A stretch of 27,862 nt of DNA from JBFWRI01 sp050248995. GTDB lineage: Bacteria > Pseudomonadota > Alphaproteobacteria > JAIXQD01. The translations under genes and the position numbers were made by a program. The notes beneath the pieces were generated by a model. It had not been told where the DNA came from. It was given only the letters and a program-made list of their open reading frames with translations, and did not search any database. This document shows positions 8,533-16,913 of this stretch, piece after piece; within the stretch, counting starts at the first letter, position 1; each line of letters begins with the position of its first letter. The stretch spans positions 1-27,862 of the forward strand of contig JBFWRI010000023.1 in NCBI GenBank assembly GCA_050248995.1, in the 5' to 3' direction.

Positions 8533-9165
8533 CGCGATGCGGCGCTGCACCAGCTCGTCATCGGCGCCCCATTTTTCGGCCTGATAATCCGCTTCAGCTT
8601 CGGCAGCGCCCAAGGCTTCAGCGGCATTCAGGCGTCCTTCAACCAGCGCCAGCCCGATAACAAACGAGCCCGTCAAGTGCACGGCATTATACAGGGCTGC
8701 TAAGCGGAAAGCATCGTATGTGCCTATCTGCTGCGCAGCCCATGCCGTATCGCCTTCCGGCATCGCCTGCAGCGTTGTTGTCACCGGCAGCGTGGTACCG
8801 TATGTCTTCTGCAGCCAGGCGTGCAGCGGCTGCCAACGCGCCTTCTGAAAAGCCAGTACGTCGGTATTGTCGCTGTAGTGGCAAACCAATTCCGTACCTA
8901 GATACTTCAGCACATCGTTGCGAATGCCAGCCATATCGTCCTGCACACGGTCGAACACGCCATAAACCAGCGATGTCAGCGGCATGCTTTTCAAGATAAT
9001 GTGATCGCCCTGCGCTTCCCACTCAGCCGCGATGGCCGAGGCCATCGCCGTGGTGGGCAGCACAATCTCTTTGCCACCGGGTGTGCGCAAGATACTTGTA
9101 TCCAGCAGAACGCTGCGGCCATGTGCGGCAGCCTTTGCGTAAAAACGACGCGGCAGTGGTGTCAT
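8479..9165 (-). CDS. ATP12-family F1-ATPase assembly chaperone
   Basis: 228 residues. ATP12 proteins bind the F1 alpha subunit and guard it until it assembles with beta; the family occurs in mitochondria and alphaproteobacteria. The visible signature is RRFYAKA near the start, ILRTPGGKEIVLPT (25-38), AIAAEWEAQGD (44-54) and MPLTSLVYGVFD (60-71), then W-x-P-L and the C-terminal ALVEGRL...A-E-A-E-A-D-Y-Q-A-E-K-W-G. Length is normal. It starts inside the stop of the AsmA-like gene (ATGA, 4-bp overlap), so the two are translationally coupled at the end of a long minus-strand gene string. Confidence 0.92.
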   Translation of the reverse strand: MTPLPRRFYAKAAAHGRSVLLDTSILRTPGGKEIVLPTTAMASAIAAEWEAQGDHIILKSMPLTSLVYGVFDRVQDDMAGIRNDVLKYLGTELVCHYSDNTDVLAFQKARWQPLHAWLQKTYGTTLPVTTTLQAMPEGDTAWAAQQIGTYDAFRLAALYNAVHLTGSFVIGLALVEGRLNAAEALGAAEAEADYQAEKWGADDELVQRRIALGAELASVQNFVNLLKA

Positions 9166-11138
9166 TGACCGGCAGGCGGGCGGGAGCCGCCCAGCAGGTT
9201 ACCAATGAACGCGCCCGGATCCTTCTGGATTGCATCAAGGCGTTGCTTCAAATCCTGTCCGCTTTGTGCCGGGGCCAACGGCTGAGTCGGTGTCGGCTGC
9301 ACGGGCTGTTGCTGCGCCGGCGGCTGGTCAACATCGTTCGGGCGGCACGGATTGAACGGCATCTTGATGTGCGGCTGCGTGGCGTCCTTGCTTTTCTCGC
9401 CAAGCAGTTTCGTAACAGTCGCAGCAACGGTTTTTTCGCCGACCAGCTTGTTGACCGTATCTGCCACCGTGCCCGTAACTTGCCCGGCGATTGCAGCTGT
9501 ATCGGCAAACGCTGTCGGCTTGGCCAGATCGCCTTTCACATAAATCGGGAAGCGCACCCCTTTGGCAGCGGCAATGCGCGGCTCAGCCACGATGCGCAGG
9601 TTGGCCGTTTCACCGCCAAGGTTGATATTCCCCTCGCCCGCCATAATAACCGGAAGGCTGTCCATCCCGATGCCGCGGGCCGTCGCCACGCCGTTTACCA
9701 GCCCGAAGTCCAGTTTGGCGCAGGCCAGCTTGGCGCCCTGCAACTGATCCATGCCCACCAGTGATGCCAGCGCGCCGCTGACACTGACTGGCAGCGCCTT
9801 AATGTTCAGTGTGCCCGGCATGAACTCCAGCACCGCCTGGCCGTTCGATGACGCCATTACATCATGCACTGATACACCACCGCCCGAAAACTCGGCCATG
9901 AACTTGGCCGGCGCCTGCAAAATGGGCTCGCTACCCAGCCAGCTGAACAGCAGTGTCGGCTCAAGCGACGGGGCGCTGATACCAACGTTTACACGCTGCG
10001 CGGCACTGGCGTTTACCTTGGTGATAATGGGCTCGCGCGCACCCGGTGGCTGCATCACAACTGTTGAAACCAACTGCCCGCCATTAAGCTTGGCCTGAAT
10101 ATTAGCCGGGCCAAGATTTCTGCCGTCGTTTTCCAGCTTGCCGATATCCACCGTAGCATTCAGGTTCATGGCTTTCAGCACATCCCAGGGCAACGGGCTG
10201 CGACTGAACACGCGGCCATCAGCGCCGCCGCTATCGTGCGCGTTGGTCACACCCCCTTTGGCCTTACCCACATCGGCAAGATCGAGTGTCGGCATTTTTA
10301 TATCAAGGCCGATGCCGGGCACTGCTCCCATATCAAACGCCACGCTGCCTGTACCGGCTACATCGCCATAAAAGATTTCAGCTTCCGTAACCGAATGCGT
10401 GTCACCCTGACGGCGATAATTCCCACGCACCTTCATGTGATGCGACCCATATTCTATGACGGCCACCAGCGGCTGCTTCGCGCCGCTTTGCACATCTTCC
10501 AGCGAGCCGGCGGTGATATCCAGTCTTATATCATCGGCATCAGCCTTGGCATCCATTTTCAACGCCACGCGGCCGCCGGTCGGTGCCTCGAAGTGCAGAC
10601 TTTGCACGGCGTAAACTTTCTTCTGCCCGTCGGCGATCTTGGCTATCTTCAGATCTGTCGCATCAACTGCATCAATACCGATCGTCATCGAAGGCGCGTC
10701 ACTGCCGGTCGGGACCTTGACCTTCGTATCTTCTGCGGTCTTATCGGCGAAGTTCCAGTTCGTCACATCGCCGCGCGATTCCAGGATTACATCCGCCTTG
10801 TTTAGCAGCACCTTGCGAACCTGTAGATTGCGGCTGAGTAATGCGAAAGGATCGATGACAAGCTCCGCCTCGTCCAGCACCAGCATGTTCTTCGGCGAAA
10901 AACCGGAAGCATTCGCCAACTGCACACCCTTCAGCGATACGCCAAACCCCGTCGCCAGCGAGAACGATGGCGACAGTTCGACAACCGTCAACGTGCGGCC
11001 CAGCTTCTTGCTGGCGTATGCTGTCAACTGGTCGCGCCAGACGCTGGCATCCATCGTATACCAGTACACGATGCCGCCACCCAGCAACAGCAACAGCGGC
11101 ACAAGAATGATCAGAAAAGCCTTAAAAATACCGCTCAT
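9162..11138 (-). CDS. AsmA-family inner-membrane/periplasmic protein
   Basis: 658 residues. One N-terminal membrane segment (about 6-27, FLIILVPLLLLLGGGIVYWY) is followed by the AsmA N-terminal pattern (LTAYASKKLGRTL..., G-x-S-L-K-G-V-x-L-A-N...), a beta-rich middle, and the AsmA C-terminal pattern in which NLGGETANLRIVAEPR and FPIYVKGDLAKP are recognisable. A Pro/Gln-rich tail follows. AsmA-like proteins are bridge-like proteins anchored in the inner membrane and linked to outer-membrane lipid transport and envelope integrity; the exact role here is not shown. It overlaps the genes on both sides by 4 bp (the RluC-like and ATP12 genes). The HAD gene that I recall often sitting between these two genes in relatives lies on the other strand here. 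Confidence 0.88.
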   Translation of the reverse strand: MSGIFKAFLIILVPLLLLLGGGIVYWYTMDASVWRDQLTAYASKKLGRTLTVVELSPSFSLATGFGVSLKGVQLANASGFSPKNMLVLDEAELVIDPFALLSRNLQVRKVLLNKADVILESRGDVTNWNFADKTAEDTKVKVPTGSDAPSMTIGIDAVDATDLKIAKIADGQKKVYAVQSLHFEAPTGGRVALKMDAKADADDIRLDITAGSLEDVQSGAKQPLVAVIEYGSHHMKVRGNYRRQGDTHSVTEAEIFYGDVAGTGSVAFDMGAVPGIGLDIKMPTLDLADVGKAKGGVTNAHDSGGADGRVFSRSPLPWDVLKAMNLNATVDIGKLENDGRNLGPANIQAKLNGGQLVSTVVMQPPGAREPIITKVNASAAQRVNVGISAPSLEPTLLFSWLGSEPILQAPAKFMAEFSGGGVSVHDVMASSNGQAVLEFMPGTLNIKALPVSVSGALASLVGMDQLQGAKLACAKLDFGLVNGVATARGIGMDSLPVIMAGEGNINLGGETANLRIVAEPRIAAAKGVRFPIYVKGDLAKPTAFADTAAIAGQVTGTVADTVNKLVGEKTVAATVTKLLGEKSKDATQPHIKMPFNPCRPNDVDQPPAQQQPVQPTPTQPLAPAQSGQDLKQRLDAIQKDPGAFIGNLLGGSRPPAGQ

Positions 11139-12130
11139 TTTTCTTCCTCGGTCCAGTCACGATGTGTATCAAAGCCTAGTTTCTCGTATGTGGTAACCTG
11201 TAATTCGGGCAAAGGTGCGGCGATATCAAGAAAAGCGCTGCGTTTTTCACGATTGTGGCGCGGATGCGGGATAACCAGGCGCGCTGCATGCAGATGCAAG
11301 CCCTCTTTTTTGGCATCCGGATTATATAAAGGGTCGCCCACAATCGGCGTGCCCAGATGCTGCATATGGACGCGCAGCTGGTGCGTGCGGCCGGTTTCGG
11401 GCTTTAGCAGCGTCAACGTCATACCGTTCTTGGCCTTCACCAACGTGCGGTAATGGCTGACAGCAGGCTCGCCTTTTTTGTCCACTACAACCTTGCCGCC
11501 GACTTTTTTATCCGGCAGGCGCAACAACGGCGCATCAACCGTGCCCTTGCGCGGGCGCGGGCATGATTGCAGAACCGCCAGATAATACTTCTGCGTCGTA
11601 CGTTCACGGAAAGCCGCCGCCAGCTTTGCCGCCGCGAATGCAGTGCGTGCAATCACCAGCACGCCGCTGGTTTCACGGTCAAGACGGTGCACAAGGCGTG
11701 GCCTTTCCTTGCCTTTACTTTCCTTGGCCTGCAGCAGATGCAGCCAGTCATCCAGGCTTTCGGTAATTCCAGTGCCGCCCTGAACTGCAAGGCCTGGCGG
11801 CTTGTTGATGACAACTACATCGTCATCATCATACAGGACACAATCTTTGAGCTGCCGTGCGATGGCCGCGCTGGCGCGCGGCTTATCTTTTTGCTTTTCG
11901 ACTTTTGGGGTTTCAGCGGCAACCGGCAGCGGTGGAATGCGTATCACTTGCCCCGCGCTTAATCGTGTCTTGCCATCGGCACGCTTGCCGTCCACACGCA
12001 CCTGTCCGGTGCGTAGCAGTTTTTGCAGGCGGATATTGTTCAACTGCGGATAATGACGTTGGAACCAGCGGTCAAGGCGAATAGCGTCCTCGTCAGATGT
12101 GACTTCTTTTTGTTCGACTTTCACGCTCAC
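11135..12130 (-). CDS. rluC: RluA-family 23S rRNA pseudouridine synthase, RluC-like
   Basis: 331 residues. An S4 RNA-binding domain (about 17-64, LDRWFQRHYP...LQKLLRTGQVRVDGKRA) precedes the catalytic domain with LVHRLDRETSGVLV (147-159), where Asp151 is the catalytic residue, followed by RTHQLRVHMQHLGTPIVGDPLY. Family members with this layout isomerise uridines in 23S rRNA helices near the peptidyl-transferase centre. RluC (955/2504/2580) is the likeliest match by context, but RluD cannot be fully excluded without a tree. The start overlaps the rarA stop by 4 bp, and its stop overlaps the AsmA-like gene. Confidence 0.9.
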   Translation of the reverse strand: MSVKVEQKEVTSDEDAIRLDRWFQRHYPQLNNIRLQKLLRTGQVRVDGKRADGKTRLSAGQVIRIPPLPVAAETPKVEKQKDKPRASAAIARQLKDCVLYDDDDVVVINKPPGLAVQGGTGITESLDDWLHLLQAKESKGKERPRLVHRLDRETSGVLVIARTAFAAAKLAAAFRERTTQKYYLAVLQSCPRPRKGTVDAPLLRLPDKKVGGKVVVDKKGEPAVSHYRTLVKAKNGMTLTLLKPETGRTHQLRVHMQHLGTPIVGDPLYNPDAKKEGLHLHAARLVIPHPRHNREKRSAFLDIAAPLPELQVTTYEKLGFDTHRDWTEEEK

Positions 12131-13404
12131 GATGCCTGCCGCTCTTTTTTCAGCTTATCCCAGTACGCCAGCCGGGCGCGGATCTCTCGCTCGAACCCGC
12201 GCTCGACGGGGTCATAGAAGCGCTGGGCACGCACTTCCACCGGCCAGTAATTCTGTCCGCTGAACGCATCGGGTGCATCATGGTCGTAGGTATATCCTTC
12301 ACCATAACCCTCTTCGTCCATCAGCTTGGTTGGCGCGTTCAAAATAACCTTGGGCGGCGTAATCGAACCGGCGCTTTCGGCCGCGCGCATCATGCGCTTG
12401 TGCGCCATATAGGCCGCGTTCGATTTCGGCGCGGTTGCAAGATAAATCACCGCCTGCACAATCGCCAACTCGCCCTCGGGTGTCCCCAGCCGCTCGTATG
12501 CTTCCCACGCCGCGATGCATTGCGGCAGCGCCTGCGGGTCGGCCAGGCCAATATCTTCGCTGGCAGCACGTACAAGGCGGCGCGCGATCACGCGCGGGTC
12601 CTCGCCGCCTGCTAACAACCGCGCCAGATAGAACAGCGCCGCGTTCACATCACTGCCGCGGATGGTCTTATGCAAGGCCGACAGCAGGTTGTAATGGCCC
12701 TCGCGGTCACGATCATGCAGGGCGGCACGTCGCTGCAGCGTTTTTTCAAGCGCTGGCACATCCAGCGTGTTCTTGACCTTCGCCAGCTGCTCGACAAGGC
12801 TCAACATATAACGCCCGTCACCGTCGGCCATGTTGATCAGCGTCGCCCGCGCCTCAGGTGTCAGCGGCAGTTTCATGTCCAGCTCCGCCTCGGCCCGCTG
12901 TAAAATCTGCTCCAGCGCATCCGGGTTAAGCCTGTTCAGCACCAGCACCTGGCTGCGCGACAGCAGCGCGCCGTTCAGTTCAAAGGATGGATTTTCGGTT
13001 GTTGCGCCCACCAGCGTTACCACACCGCGCTCGACATACGGCAGGAATTGGTCTTGCTGTGCGCGGTTGTAACGATGAATTTCGTCCATGAAGAGCAGCG
13101 TGCCACGGCCCATCTTCTGCAAGTCTTCCGCCGCTTCAAACACCTTGCGCAGTTCGGCCACGGGCGTGCCCAGCGCCGACAGCTGCACGAATTCCAGCCC
13201 GGCTTCAGCTGCCAGCAACCGCGCGATGGTCGTCTTGCCCGTGCCGGGCGGACCCCAGAAGATCAGGCTGCGCAGCGTGCCCTGCTGCAACATGCGCGTG
13301 ATGCTGCCGTCTGGCCCCAGCAGCTGCGGCTGGCCAACAACATCTGCTAGCGACTGTGGGCGCAGGCGCTCGGCAAGAGGCGGCAAGGGTACGGGCTTTA
13401 CCAT
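12127..13404 (-). CDS. rarA: Replication-associated recombination protein A (AAA+ ATPase)
   Basis: 425 residues, the usual RarA/MgsA length. RarA acts at stalled replication forks, related to the clamp-loader ATPases and to eukaryotic WRNIP1/Mgs1. Seen are LAERLRPQSLADVVGQ (10-25), Walker A GPPGTGKT (51-58), Walker B LLFMDEIHRYNRAQQD (103-118), sensor VGATTENPSFELN (132-144), and the C-terminal tetramerisation part with DVNAALFYLARLLAGGEDP and ASEDIGLADPQAL. The next gene downstream overlaps it by 4 bp. Upstream, the unknown 112-residue gene ends 19 bp before it. Confidence 0.97.
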   Translation of the reverse strand: MVKPVPLPPLAERLRPQSLADVVGQPQLLGPDGSITRMLQQGTLRSLIFWGPPGTGKTTIARLLAAEAGLEFVQLSALGTPVAELRKVFEAAEDLQKMGRGTLLFMDEIHRYNRAQQDQFLPYVERGVVTLVGATTENPSFELNGALLSRSQVLVLNRLNPDALEQILQRAEAELDMKLPLTPEARATLINMADGDGRYMLSLVEQLAKVKNTLDVPALEKTLQRRAALHDRDREGHYNLLSALHKTIRGSDVNAALFYLARLLAGGEDPRVIARRLVRAASEDIGLADPQALPQCIAAWEAYERLGTPEGELAIVQAVIYLATAPKSNAAYMAHKRMMRAAESAGSITPPKVILNAPTKLMDEEGYGEGYTYDHDAPDAFSGQNYWPVEVRAQRFYDPVERGFEREIRARLAYWDKLKKERQAS

Positions 13405-13423
13405 GCCCTTTTATATAGCGTAC

Positions 13424-13762
13424 CTAGGCCGCTAACACCAGCGCGGCCGCAGCTTGTAAAACATAAGGACGGTCATTTTTGAACTCGATAAAAAGCGGCC
13501 CGGCACCATTGCAGGTATAAGCATCCTGCAACGCTTCAAGGCAAATCGCCGTTGGTGCACATGGCAACAGCAGCCCACGCGGCGCGTGGAATCCATCGGA
13601 CGGCAGCGCCACGCCTTCCGTTCCCTGAAGCGCGACAGCGCCCAATTCCGCAGCCTGCTTTGAAACACCCGCGCCGTGCCACAGCACGATGCGCCGATTA
13701 TCTTCTGGACCCAAAATCACCACATTGAACGCAATTACATTTTCTAGAACATGATACGCCAT
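13424..13762 (-). CDS. Unrecognised 112-residue protein
   Basis: I do not recognise this protein. It is small and globular-looking, with beta-prone segments (VIAFNVVILGPEDNRRIVLWHG) and a C-terminal Ala-rich helix; there is no signal peptide and no clear catalytic motif. The frame stays open upstream to 13906, but ATG 13762 is preferred: it has GCGGGG as a possible Shine-Dalgarno sequence, and the upstream part is a structured non-coding-looking stretch. It lies between the small genes after rplQ and rarA, where I recall alphaproteobacteria often having a serine protease gene. Confidence 0.6.
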   Translation of the reverse strand: MAYHVLENVIAFNVVILGPEDNRRIVLWHGAGVSKQAAELGAVALQGTEGVALPSDGFHAPRGLLLPCAPTAICLEALQDAYTCNGAGPLFIEFKNDRPYVLQAAAALVLAA

Positions 13763-13796
13763 AACAACCCCGCGCAGGAAAGAACACATCGATAAA

Positions 13797-13850
13797 GGGG
13801 GTGGCAGGTTATGGGCGTAAAACGCCGAGCCCCTGCCTAGCGGGGTTTTC
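13797..13850 (-). promoter_or_regulatory. Structured leader with competing stems upstream of the 112-residue gene
   Basis: An outer stem pairs 13803-13808 with 13832-13837 (GGCAGG/CCTGCC) and encloses a perfect GGCGT-ttt-ACGCC hairpin (13814-13826). A second pairing, CCCC 13830-13833 with GGGG 13842-13845, excludes the outer stem. A further C-run (13797-13801 read on the minus strand) could pair with the GGGG of the Shine-Dalgarno sequence at 13768-13771. I know no riboswitch class that matches. Confidence 0.4.
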
Positions 13851-13924
13851 GTGCTGTGTATTTGGCGACGAAAATCATCATGCCGCAATAGCACAACGCA
13901 TTTCATAAAATCTGTAAAGAAAAA

Positions 13925-14143
13925 TCAGCGGCCCGGCTTGGCGCCGCAAAAACAGTTATGGTCGGCCGGTGAGCGCTGGTCTGGCTGACGCGGACTGATA
14001 AACGCAATCCTGTCCAGCATTGCGTCAACATCTGCACCTGCATCCTGCCCCGGCGCCAGCGCTTCAGCCAAGGCGTCAGGATTAAGCCCGGCCCTTCTTA
14101 TCAGGCGCCGTACATCTTTACGTTCAGTAAGAATATCACTCAT
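13925..14143 (-). CDS. Small unrecognised protein with CFCG tail
   Basis: 72 residues from ATG 14143 (MSDILTERKDVRRLIRRAGL). The longer frame to 14191 was rejected because its start would lie inside the upstream gene and this ATG gives a TGATG overlap with that gene's stop. The first half is helical and charged; the C-terminus ends HNCFCGAKPGR, resembling a truncated C-x-C-G metal-binding (SEC-C-like) end, but too short to assign. It is probably translated by coupling after the six-cysteine gene. Confidence 0.6.
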   Translation of the reverse strand: MSDILTERKDVRRLIRRAGLNPDALAEALAPGQDAGADVDAMLDRIAFISPRQPDQRSPADHNCFCGAKPGR

Positions 14144-14406
14144 CACAATCCCCGACAGCCGTTCAGGCAGGCTTCCAGTTCCTGCCCACAACGCACATGA
14201 TCAACCTGGCTTCCGCCGGGCCGGCCCATCAGGGTATCGTGGCCCGCGCTGGTTTCGTCGCCGCAGATCGCATAATCGCGCTCACAGGCGGCACGACAAC
14301 TTTCAGATGGCGTCTTGGCTTCTGTTGGCTCAGAAGAATCCTGCGCCCGCACCACCGGCATCATCAGCATGATACCCAGCAGCGCGAGGGCAAAGATCTT
14401 TGTCAT
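14143..14406 (-). CDS. Small exported protein with mirrored CX3CX6C / CX6CX3C cysteines
   Basis: 87 residues. Residues 1-21 are a signal peptide (FALALLGIMLMMPVVRAQ), so the mature protein should be periplasmic. The six cysteines fall as C37-x3-C41-x6-C48 and C73-x6-C80-x3-C84, an exact mirror image consistent with a disulfide-stapled helical hairpin. Between them is a Gly/His-containing loop. I know no named family for it. The ATG directly follows the rplQ stop, so expression is probably tied to the ribosomal operon. Confidence 0.75.
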   Translation of the reverse strand: MTKIFALALLGIMLMMPVVRAQDSSEPTEAKTPSESCRAACERDYAICGDETSAGHDTLMGRPGGSQVDHVRCGQELEACLNGCRGL

Positions 14407-14832
14407 TTAGGCTTCAGCCGCTTCCGGAGCGGCCTTCTCCTGTACCGGACCGCTGTCCTGGCCCTTGGCATTCACATCGCGGTCGACCAATTCAATGATC
14501 GCCAGCGGCGCGGCATCGCCATAGCGGAACCCGGCCTTCAGCACGCGGGTGTAACCGCCGGCGCGCTTGGCATAACGATCGGCCAAAGGACCGAACAGCT
14601 TGCTGACCATTGTTTCATCGCGCAGCGATGAAATCGCATTGCGGCGGTTCGACAGGCCGCCCTTCTTGCCCAGCGTGATCATCTGTTCAACGTAGCTGCG
14701 CAGGGCCTTCGCCTTCGGCAGCGTGGTTGTAATCTGCTCGTGCTTGATCAGGGCATTGGCCAGGTTGGCGAGCATGGCGCGCCGATGGCTGGTTGTAACA
14801 CCAAGTTTTGATAGCTTCTTACCGTGACGCAT
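14407..14832 (-). CDS. rplQ: 50S ribosomal protein L17
   Basis: 141 residues. The N-terminus MRHGKKLSKLGVTTSHRRAMLANLANALIKHEQI is the L17 signature, and the core ends with GGYTRVLKAGFRYGDAAPLAIIELVDRD; an acidic Ala/Glu tail follows, as in other alphaproteobacteria. L17 sits near the peptide exit tunnel. AAGGAG precedes the start. The 102-bp gap to rpoA holds an imperfect stem (CATCCCGC with GCGGGGTG on the minus strand) that may modulate rplQ. Confidence 0.98.
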   Translation of the reverse strand: MRHGKKLSKLGVTTSHRRAMLANLANALIKHEQITTTLPKAKALRSYVEQMITLGKKGGLSNRRNAISSLRDETMVSKLFGPLADRYAKRAGGYTRVLKAGFRYGDAAPLAIIELVDRDVNAKGQDSGPVQEKAAPEAAEA

Positions 14833-14934
14833 AACATACTCCTTCTTCCTGTTTGGCCTGCCTCGGCAGTACCGGTTTAATCACCCCGCCCTCGACATAT
14901 GTCTCAAGAAGCGGGATGTTTTGATGAACAGTTC

Positions 14935-15969
14935 TTAGAACGGCTCGTCCATCTGTTTGATCAAGGCGTCGATGTTCTCTGGCGGCCAGTTCGGAATGGT
15001 CATCCCGAGGCCCAGGCCCATCGTTTGCAACACTTCCTTGATTTCGTTCAGCGACTTGCGGCCGAAGTTCGGGGTGCGCAGCATTTCCGCTTCCGACTTC
15101 TGCACCAGATCGCCGATGTAGACGATGTTATCGTTCTTCAGGCAGTTTGCCGAACGGACCGACAGTTCCAGCTCTTCGACGCGGCGCAGCAGGTTCTTGT
15201 TAAACGGCAGCTCGCCCTTGTCTTCGTTGCTGGCAGCCACAATCTTCGGCTCTTCGAAGTTGATGAACAGCTGCATCTGGTCTTGCAGGATGCGTGCGGC
15301 GATCGCCACGGCATCTTCAGCAACCAGGGCGCCGTTGGTTTCAACAGTCATGATCAGTTTGTCGTAGTCGGTGCGATTGCCAACGCGGGTGTTTTCAACC
15401 TTGAAAGCCACTTTCTTGACCGGGCTGAACAGGCTGTCGACCGGGATCAGGCCGATCGGCGCGTTTTCCGGCTTATTCTGGTTGGCGGGAACGTAGCCCT
15501 TACCCAGCTCGACCGTGAACTCGATGTTCAGCTTGGCGCCCCTGTCCAGCGTGCACAGCACGTGACTTGGATCCAGCACTTCAACGTCGGCACCGGTATC
15601 GATCATCCCGGCCGTCACTTCGCATGGACCTTCAGCACGCAGGCGGATCTTGCGTGGCGCATCCGCGTTCGAGCGCAGCGCCATGGCCTTGACGTTCAGA
15701 ACCAAGTCGGTGACGTCTTCGCGCACACCGGCAATGGTCGAGAATTCGTGCAGCACGCCTTCGATCTGCATCGCGGTAACGGCGGCGCCTTGCAGCGAGC
15801 TGAGAAGCACGCGGCGGATGGCATTGCCTAATGTCAGACCGAAACCGCGCTCCAGCGGCTCGATGACCAGTGTCGCCTGACGGCGCGCGTCAAGACCGGT
15901 CGAGACCTTCTTTTCCGGCTTGATGAGTGATGACCAGTTTTTTGCAACGAGTTGAGCAAGCATGTGCAA
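14935..15969 (-). CDS. rpoA: RNA polymerase alpha subunit
   Basis: 344 residues, full length. The N-terminal dimerisation domain (about 1-235) includes LEPLERGFGLTLGNAIRRVLLSSLQGAAVT, the most conserved alpha segment, and the C-terminal domain (about 260-330) includes ELELSVRSANCLKNDNI and LLRTPNFGRKSLNEIKE-type residues that contact promoter UP elements and activators. Order and spacing after rpsK and before rplQ match the standard alpha operon. Confidence 0.98.
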   Translation of the reverse strand: MHMLAQLVAKNWSSLIKPEKKVSTGLDARRQATLVIEPLERGFGLTLGNAIRRVLLSSLQGAAVTAMQIEGVLHEFSTIAGVREDVTDLVLNVKAMALRSNADAPRKIRLRAEGPCEVTAGMIDTGADVEVLDPSHVLCTLDRGAKLNIEFTVELGKGYVPANQNKPENAPIGLIPVDSLFSPVKKVAFKVENTRVGNRTDYDKLIMTVETNGALVAEDAVAIAARILQDQMQLFINFEEPKIVAASNEDKGELPFNKNLLRRVEELELSVRSANCLKNDNIVYIGDLVQKSEAEMLRTPNFGRKSLNEIKEVLQTMGLGLGMTIPNWPPENIDALIKQMDEPF

Positions 15970-16037
15970 GACTCCTACTTTACTACTTTAGTTATCCCGC
16001 AACACCACGCTACGGGATTGAAAATTAAACACTCCGC

Positions 16038-16469
16038 TTAAACACGACGGCGCTTCGGCGGACGGCAACCATTGTGTGGCACCGGCGTTACATCGCGGAT
16101 CATGGTCACGGCAAAGCCGATGCTTTGCAGAGCACGCAGCGCGCTTTCGCGGCCAGCACCCGGACCCTTGATTTCGACTTCCACCGTACGAACGCCATGT
16201 TCCATGGCCTTCTTGCCGGCGTCTTCCGTTGCGACTTGGGCCGCATAAGGTGTCGACTTGCGCGAACCCTTGAAACCCATACCGCCGGCCGACGACCAGG
16301 CGATCGTGTTGCCCTGTACGTCGGTGACGGTGACGATTGTGTTGTTGAAGCTGGCGTTGATGTGCACAACGCCGCTGGTGACATTCTTGCGCTCTTTGCG
16401 CTTCATGCGCTTGCCCTTGGCAGCCTTTGCTGCTTCGGCGGCTTTTGCTGACGCTTGTTGAGTAGCCAT
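16038..16469 (-). CDS. rpsK: 30S ribosomal protein S11
   Basis: 143 residues. The core KNVTSGVVHINASFNNTIVTVTD and GPGAGRESALRALQ...DVTPVPHNGCRPPKRRRV is canonical S11, part of the platform near the mRNA exit. The N-terminus carries an Ala/Lys-rich extension of about 14 residues before the core. It begins 11 bp after rpsM. Confidence 0.98.
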   Translation of the reverse strand: MATQQASAKAAEAAKAAKGKRMKRKERKNVTSGVVHINASFNNTIVTVTDVQGNTIAWSSAGGMGFKGSRKSTPYAAQVATEDAGKKAMEHGVRTVEVEIKGPGAGRESALRALQSIGFAVTMIRDVTPVPHNGCRPPKRRRV

Positions 16470-16480
16470 TATCTAATCTC

Positions 16481-16861
16481 CTACTTCTTGGTCGCCAGTT
16501 TCTTGCCGGGGATAGGCTTCGCCTTGCCCTTGCGGGTGCGCGCATTGGTACGCGTACGCTGGCCGCGGACCGGTAGGCCCTTGCGATGACGCAGACCACG
16601 GTACGTCGCCAGATCCATGTGGCGCTTGATGTTCAGCGTGACTTCGCGGCGCAGGTCGCCTTCAACACGATAGTTCTTGTCGATGAAGTCGCGGATCTTA
16701 AGAATCTCGTCGTCTGACAGTTCGTTCACGCGCTTGGCAGCCGGAATCTTCAGCGCCTTGCAGATTTCATCTGCGCGCTTCGGGCCGATGCCGTAGATAT
16801 AGCGCAGCGAAATCAGCACGCGCTTGTTGGTCGGTATGTTGACACCCGCAATACGAGCCAC
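16481..16861 (-). CDS. rpsM: 30S ribosomal protein S13
   Basis: S13 sits in the 30S head and contacts the P-site tRNA and the 50S subunit. The true N-terminus is ARIAGVNIPTNKRV, so the start is the GTG at 16861, preceded by GAGGAG at proper spacing; the frame is open further upstream but that part is leader sequence containing a hairpin repeat. From this start the protein is 126 residues, the normal length, ending TRKGKAKPIPGKKLATKK. It heads the minus-strand operon rpsM-rpsK-rpoA-rplQ here, because secY and adk are separated from it by an inserted gene. Confidence 0.97.
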   Translation of the reverse strand: MARIAGVNIPTNKRVLISLRYIYGIGPKRADEICKALKIPAAKRVNELSDDEILKIRDFIDKNYRVEGDLRREVTLNIKRHMDLATYRGLRHRKGLPVRGQRTRTNARTRKGKAKPIPGKKLATKK

Positions 16862-16882
16862 GGTTGTTCTCCTCTTTTGCCG

Positions 16883-16913
16883 GACATGCTCTGCGTGATA
16901 CGCAACCACGTCC
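16883..16913 (-). repeat. Diverged third copy of the lipB hairpin repeat, in the rpsM leader
   Basis: Aligned without gaps to the lipB 31-mer (reverse complement), 24 of 31 bases match. The differences cluster in the central hairpin, where TGCGG-TTC-CCGCA becomes TGCGT-GAT-ACGCA: the closing pair changed on both sides, keeping the stem. It lies about 9-40 bases upstream of the rpsM Shine-Dalgarno sequence. Confidence 0.6.

Noticed and set aside
13830..13849. Plus-strand terminator (CCCC...GGGG then TTTT)
   Set aside because: The stem is only four pairs and no plus-strand gene ends there; it is better explained as part of the minus-strand leader.
14838..14932. Terminator between rpoA and rplQ
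   Set aside because: The stem CATCCCGC/GCGGGGTG has a large loop and no T-run, so it is not a terminator.
14899..15831. 310-residue plus-strand frame across rpoA
   Set aside because: It is antisense to a canonical RpoA and has no recognisable domains.
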